Assembly (NCBI GenBank): GCA_023411395.1
Contig: JAEYOV010000059.1
Span: 1 to 48,178, forward strand
Length of the DNA stretch: 48,178 nt
Direction: 5' to 3'
Origin: Bacillota bacterium
GTDB lineage: Bacteria > Bacillota > Clostridia > Christensenellales > Aristaeellaceae
The notes under the pieces are model-generated. The model was not told the DNA's origin and searched no databases. It saw only the letters and a program-made list of their open reading frames with translations. Positions 44,152 to 48,178 of this stretch are shown here, piece after piece; position 1 is the stretch's first letter, and every line of letters starts with the position of its first letter. The position numbers and the translations under genes were made by a program.

Positions 44152-44339
44152 TACATTTTAATGAAAATTTATGCACTCAGTTCTGACGGACGGCGGCATG
44201 TCCGGGAAGGCTTGCAAAATAAAGAAAAGCCGTATGGAAAAATCGCTGTAAAACTTCTATGCAAATAAGGCTGCTTGTGGTATACTAAAGCTTGTTATAC
44301 CGAATATTCACAGAATTATACAGTTGAGGAGCCGTTAAT

Positions 44340-45512
44340 ATGCCAGAACTCAGCCGCCGGGTACAAACCTTTACAGATTCAGTGATCCGCCGCATGACGC
44401 GGATCAGCGACGAATACGACGCCATCAACCTCTCCCAGGGCTTTCCTGATTTTCCGCCGCCCAAGGCCATTACGGATGCGCTGAAGGACATCGCGGGTGA
44501 AGGCCCCCACCAGTATTCCATTACCTTTGGCGCGCAGGATTTCCGGGCGGCGCTTGCCAAAAAGCAAAGCAAGGCCATCTTAAGGGATATCGACCCGGAG
44601 AGGGAGATCGTGGTGACCTGCGGCGGCACCGAGGCCATGATGAGCGCCATGATGACGGTGTGCAATCCCGGCGACAAGGTGATTGTGTTTTCTCCCTTTT
44701 ATGAAAACTATGGTGCGGACGCGATACTTTCCGGGGCGGAGCCGATTTTCGTTCCGCTGACGCCGCCTGACTTCAAGTTTGACAAAGAAGTGCTTCAAAG
44801 AGCCTTTTTGCAAAAGCCCAAGGCCATTATTGTTTGCAATCCTTCCAATCCCTGCGGCAAGGTGTTCACCAGAGAAGAGCTTTTGTACATCGGGCAGCTT
44901 GCCCAACGGCACGATGCATTCATCATCACCGATGAAGTATATGAGCATATTGTATTTGACCCGTGGAAGCATGTCTGTGCGGCGTCGCTGCCCGGCCTTT
45001 TTGACCGCGTTATTACCTGCAGCTCGCTGTCAAAAACGTATTCTATCACCGGCTGGCGGCTGGGCTATTTGATCGGGCCGGAGGCGGTGATTGAAAGCGC
45101 CAAGAAGGTCCACGACTTTCTGACAGTGGGCGCCGCGGCGCCCTTGCAGGCCGCCGCCGTGGCCGGGCTGACGATGGGACCGGAATACTATGAGGATTTG
45201 AAGCATCTGTATACGCAGAAGCGGAGCCTCTTCCTGGATGGGCTGGATGACCTTGGCCTTGCCCATACCGTGCCCCAGGGTTCTTACTTTGTGATGGTGG
45301 ATATCTCCCAATTCCTTCAGAAGGAACAGTTCGGCGGCTGGTCTGACTTGCAGTTTTGTGAATGGATGATAAAAGCTATCGGTGTGGCTGCCGTGCCAGG
45401 CTCCAGCTTTTTCAGGGAGCCCGTAAACCACCTGATCCGGCTGCACTTTGCAAGGGAAAAGGCAACGCTTCAGGAAGCATTAAGAAGGCTTTCCAGGCTC
45501 GCGGAGGTATAA
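44340..45512 (+). CDS. Class I/II pyridoxal-phosphate aminotransferase
   Basis: A 390-aa fold-type I aminotransferase of the aspartate/aromatic/methionine (KAT/MtnE-like) group. GQPDF-like NLSQGFPDFPPP, VCNPSNPCGKVF, ITDEVYEH and the PLP lysine K232 in SLSKTYSITGWR are present; R at about 375 (LIRLHFA) would bind the carboxylate. GAGGAG lies upstream of the ATG. It opens the plus-strand operon with GldA-like dehydrogenase, permease and ATPase. Together with the divergent 2-hydroxyacid dehydrogenase it could turn an amino acid into its 2-oxo and then 2-hydroxy acid. Confidence 0.93.
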   Translation: MPELSRRVQTFTDSVIRRMTRISDEYDAINLSQGFPDFPPPKAITDALKDIAGEGPHQYSITFGAQDFRAALAKKQSKAILRDIDPEREIVVTCGGTEAMMSAMMTVCNPGDKVIVFSPFYENYGADAILSGAEPIFVPLTPPDFKFDKEVLQRAFLQKPKAIIVCNPSNPCGKVFTREELLYIGQLAQRHDAFIITDEVYEHIVFDPWKHVCAASLPGLFDRVITCSSLSKTYSITGWRLGYLIGPEAVIESAKKVHDFLTVGAAAPLQAAAVAGLTMGPEYYEDLKHLYTQKRSLFLDGLDDLGLAHTVPQGSYFVMVDISQFLQKEQFGGWSDLQFCEWMIKAIGVAAVPGSSFFREPVNHLIRLHFAREKATLQEALRRLSRLAEV

Positions 45513-46646
45513 ATGGCAGAGAGGGCTTCAAATACAAGCAGTGTGGTGCTTCCCCGCTATACCATCGGGCCGGAAGCGTACGAAGCTTTGCCTGCCGTTC
45601 TTTCCGCCTTGGGGCAGCGCATATTCTTGATCGGCGGCGGAAAAGCGCTGGCGGCGGGGCTGCCGCTTTTTGAGCAGGCGGTTTCCCAAAAGGGGATAAC
45701 GCTTACGGAGGCTGTGTGTTACGCGGGGCCTTGCGTAACCAGTGACGCCAAAGCGCTGGCGGCAAGGGCACTTGCCAAAAACGCTCAGGTAATCGCCGGC
45801 ATGGGCGGCGGGAAAGCCATCGATACCGCCAAGGCCTGCGCCCATTTTGCCGGTCTGCCTGTGATTACCCTGCCCACCATCGCGGCCACCTGCGCGGCGG
45901 TGACGGCATTGTCGGTGATGTACCATGAAGACGGCGCGTTTGACCGGTTTCTGTTTCTTGCGGGACCGCCGGAATTTGCGTTTATCCATACCAGGGTCAT
46001 TGCGCATGCCCCGTCCAAGTATCTTCGGGCCGGGATGGGAGATGCCATCGCCAAGTATTTTGAAAGCGGCTTTTCCGCCAGGAATGAAGTATTAAGCTAC
46101 AAGGATGCGCTAGGGCTGTCTATTGCCCGCACCTGCTATGAGCCCCTTTCCCGCCTGGGGGAAAAGGCGCTGCGTGACTGCGAAAGCAGGGTGGATTCTT
46201 TGGAATTTAACGAGGCGGTGCAGTCCGTGATCGTGAGCACAGGGCTTGTATCGCTGCTGGTCCGGGAGGAATTTAACGGCGCGCTGGCCCATTCCCTCTA
46301 CTATGCTATGGAGGACATGCCGCAAATCAAAAATTGCCTTCATGGGGATGTGGTGGCCTGGGGGGTACTGGTCCAGTTAATGATGGATGGACAGGAAGAG
46401 AAAGCCCAGGAGGTCCTTCATCTATTGAAAAGGCTCAAAACACCTGTCACCCTTTGTGAGATGGGGCTTGACACCGCTTCACCCTCATTCCTTGAGGCTT
46501 TGGGTAACGTAAAGGACCAGCCGGACATGAGGTGCCTGCCATTTCAGGTGACTGCGCAGATGGTGCTGGATGCGGTCAAAAAATTGGAAGACCGGTGCGG
46601 ATCATACGGATTTGATAGGGGGGCGCTGGATTGTTTGCCAACATGA
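45513..46646 (+). CDS. Glycerol dehydrogenase-like iron/zinc alcohol dehydrogenase
   Basis: A 377-aa GldA-family protein. GMGGGKAIDTAK (96-107) binds NAD; metal ligands correspond to D177 (GMGDAIAKY), H near 260 (ALAHSLYY) and H near 277 (LHGDVVAWG). It starts directly after the aminotransferase stop codon with GGAGG inside the end of that gene, so translation is coupled. The real substrate in this amino-acid operon is unknown; glycerol use is not supported by the context, and a hydroxy- or aldehyde-acid is possible. Confidence 0.9.
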   Translation: MAERASNTSSVVLPRYTIGPEAYEALPAVLSALGQRIFLIGGGKALAAGLPLFEQAVSQKGITLTEAVCYAGPCVTSDAKALAARALAKNAQVIAGMGGGKAIDTAKACAHFAGLPVITLPTIAATCAAVTALSVMYHEDGAFDRFLFLAGPPEFAFIHTRVIAHAPSKYLRAGMGDAIAKYFESGFSARNEVLSYKDALGLSIARTCYEPLSRLGEKALRDCESRVDSLEFNEAVQSVIVSTGLVSLLVREEFNGALAHSLYYAMEDMPQIKNCLHGDVVAWGVLVQLMMDGQEEKAQEVLHLLKRLKTPVTLCEMGLDTASPSFLEALGNVKDQPDMRCLPFQVTAQMVLDAVKKLEDRCGSYGFDRGALDCLPT

Positions 46647-47308
46647 TACCAAACATTTTCAGGGTGATCGAAAGATTTCCGGGGTTGTTCCTGAAAGGCA
46701 TAGGGTATACCCTGCTCCTGTCTTTGATCACCGTCTTGCTGGGGACTGTTCTTGGATCCCTGGTGGCGCTTTTGCGGCGGTCGAAGATCGCGCCTCTTAG
46801 GTGGATCGCCATCGCGTATACGGAGATCATCCGGGGTACGCCGCTTCTGCTGCAGCTGTATGTTTTCGCGTTTCTTCTCCCGGCGCTGATCCCGGCCTTG
46901 AAAAACGCCAACTTCTTTAACGTGACCGTCGCGCTGGTCCTAAACTCCGCGGGGTATGTAAGCGAGATCATCCGCGCCGGCATCCAGGCTGTGGATAACG
47001 GGCAAACAGAGGCGGCCAGGTCGCTGGGGCTCAATTCCCGCCAGACCATGACCCATATCGTTTTTCCCCAGGCCATTAAAAACATCCTGCCCGCGCTGTG
47101 CAATGAGTTTGTTACCGTGATCAAGGAAACGTCCCTGGCCTCCACCTTCTTTGTGGGAGACCTGATGACGGCCTACAACAACATCAAGGGCCTCATGTAC
47201 CTGGTTCTGGAGCCCCTGATCGTAATCGGTATCATTTACTTTATACTGACGTTTACACTGAGCAAGGCCGTCGCCGTGCTGGAAAGGAGGCTGAAAGCCA
47301 GTGATTGA
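46631..47308 (+). CDS. Polar amino-acid ABC transporter permease (HisM/GlnP-like)
   Basis: A 225-aa permease with about five membrane segments and the conserved loop EAARSLGLNSRQTMTHIVFPQAI; YTEIIRGTPLLLQL is diagnostic of this family. Two starts are possible: TTG at 46631, 8 nt after AGGGGG, or ATG at 46643 overlapping the previous stop as ATGA. It forms the channel with itself and works with the following ATPase and probably with the divergent binding protein. Confidence 0.93.
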   Translation: MFANMIPNIFRVIERFPGLFLKGIGYTLLLSLITVLLGTVLGSLVALLRRSKIAPLRWIAIAYTEIIRGTPLLLQLYVFAFLLPALIPALKNANFFNVTVALVLNSAGYVSEIIRAGIQAVDNGQTEAARSLGLNSRQTMTHIVFPQAIKNILPALCNEFVTVIKETSLASTFFVGDLMTAYNNIKGLMYLVLEPLIVIGIIYFILTFTLSKAVAVLERRLKASD

Positions 47309-48026
47309 GGTACGTGATCTGCATAAAGCTTTTGGTGAGCTTCAAGTGCTCAAAGGAATCACCGAACGGATCGAAAAAGGGGAGGTCGTCTCCGTTATCG
47401 GGCCTTCCGGCTCGGGAAAATCTACCTTTTTGCGGTGCCTGAACCTATTGGAAAAGCCTACACGTGGGCAGGTACTGTTTCACGATTTGGATCTTACACA
47501 AAAGGGCGTGAACATCGACCGGCACAGGCAGAAGATGGGGATGGTGTTCCAGCATTTCAACATCTTCCCGCACCTGACAGTGAAAGACAATATTACCCTG
47601 GCGCCTGTTTTGACGGGCAAAAAGAGCAAGGCCGAAATGGAGGATTTCGCCAGGGAGTTACTCAACCGGGTGGGGCTGATCGACAAGCTGAACGAGCACC
47701 CCAAACGGCTTTCCGGCGGGCAGAAGCAGCGGCTGGCCATTGTGCGGGCCCTGGCCATGGAGCCGGAGGTAATGCTCTTTGACGAGCCTACCAGCGCCCT
47801 GGATCCGGAAATGGTGGGGGAGGTGCTGATGGTCATCCAGGACCTTGTCAGAAACGGCATGACCAGCATCATCGTTACCCATGAGATGGGCTTTGCCAGG
47901 GAGGTTTCCACACGCGTCCTGTTCATGGACGAGGGGCGCATCGCCGAGCAGAACACGCCCCAGGAGCTGTTCTCCCATCCGCAAAATCCAAGGACGCAGG
48001 AGTTTTTGCGCAAGGTGCTTCGATAA
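47301..48026 (+). CDS. glnQ: Polar amino-acid ABC transporter ATPase (GlnQ-like)
   Basis: A 241-aa ATPase. Walker A GPSGSGKST (34-42), Q-loop FQHFNIFPHLTV, signature LSGGQKQRLAIVRAL, Walker B VMLFDEPTSALDPE and the switch histidine in IIVTHEMGFA. It starts with GTG 10 nt after AGGAGG and overlaps the permease gene by 8 bp. Family and order (permease, ATPase) match glutamine/cystine-type importers. Last gene before a terminator. Confidence 0.96.
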   Translation: MIEVRDLHKAFGELQVLKGITERIEKGEVVSVIGPSGSGKSTFLRCLNLLEKPTRGQVLFHDLDLTQKGVNIDRHRQKMGMVFQHFNIFPHLTVKDNITLAPVLTGKKSKAEMEDFARELLNRVGLIDKLNEHPKRLSGGQKQRLAIVRALAMEPEVMLFDEPTSALDPEMVGEVLMVIQDLVRNGMTSIIVTHEMGFAREVSTRVLFMDEGRIAEQNTPQELFSHPQNPRTQEFLRKVLR

Positions 48027-48036
48027 TAACAAACAC

Positions 48037-48070
48037 AAAAAAGGAACGCTCGAAAAAGCGCTCCTTTTTT
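48037..48070 (+). terminator. Terminator of the aminotransferase/transporter operon
   Basis: AAAAAAGGA-A-CGCT pairs with AGCG-C-TCCTTTTTT (one mismatch) around a 6-nt loop, ending in six T, 11 bp after the ATPase stop codon. Confidence 0.88.
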
Positions 48071-48126
48071 GAATGAGACCATAAGAATGAATAATTCTTC
48101 AAATCACAAATACATCAATGGGTTCG

Positions 48127-48153
48127 GTGTAGGGCGGGGGCTTGCCCCCGCCG
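48127..48153. repeat. Dispersed 27-bp GC-rich repeat, copy 2
   Basis: Inverted copy of 22327-22353 with two mismatches; here the central 20 bp form a perfect palindrome. It lies 56 bp after the terminator, in non-coding DNA near the window end. Confidence 0.75.
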
Positions 48154-48178
48154 CATATAACGGTGGCAGATCATGGTC

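Overview
The window looks like part of a chromosome from a fermentative member of Clostridia (Bacillota). Protein-coding parts are GC-rich, genes start behind strong AGGAGG-type ribosome binding sites, there is a class B sortase with a matching wall-sorting signal, and carbohydrate uptake is by LplB/YtcP-type ABC systems controlled by membrane AraC and GntR/LacI-type regulators. The genus cannot be fixed from this sequence; a gut or rumen plant-polysaccharide degrader (for example a Christensenellales-like lineage) is an inference.

Layout. 1-250: end of an rRNA operon (5S rRNA), tRNA-Asn and a strong terminator. 278-8530: accessory region bracketed by two degenerate copies of the same tyrosine integrase tail. 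Between them, all on the minus strand, lie a LytTR response regulator, an AgrC-like histidine kinase, a 1332-residue surface protein with two predicted seven-bladed propellers and an SPDTG sorting signal, and a class B sortase. A pair of 21-bp-spaced direct repeats in front of the surface gene looks like a LytTR target. This self-contained, apparently self-regulated surface-display module is the most interesting item. 8566-10663: cupin protein, orphan patatin-like phospholipase and tRNA-Leu(GAG).

10884-22183: acidic xylo-oligosaccharide (aldouronate-type) utilisation locus. Three cytoplasmic glycosidases (GH10, GH43, an (alpha/alpha)6-barrel enzyme) are divergent from two LplB/YtcP permeases, a solute-binding protein, a membrane AraC regulator and a GH4 LplD-like alpha-galacturonidase/glucuronidase. 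22420-35270: second sugar locus. A GntR/LacI-type regulator and GH38 alpha-mannosidase are divergent from permeases, a binding protein, a GH3 enzyme (frameshifted), an SDR dehydrogenase and a ManD-like dehydratase (in-frame TAG). The two divergent promoters share the same 14-bp candidate operator.

35387-40857: serine-hydrolase lipoprotein, divergent from an orphan PstS-like protein plus a secreted BspA-type LRR/SH3 protein. 41137-48026: amino-acid module, with an M20 peptidase, a 2-hydroxyacid dehydrogenase and an amino-acid binding protein on one strand, and an aminotransferase, a GldA-like dehydrogenase, a permease and an ATPase on the other. Together they could import an amino acid or peptide and convert the amino acid to a 2-oxo and then a 2-hydroxy acid.
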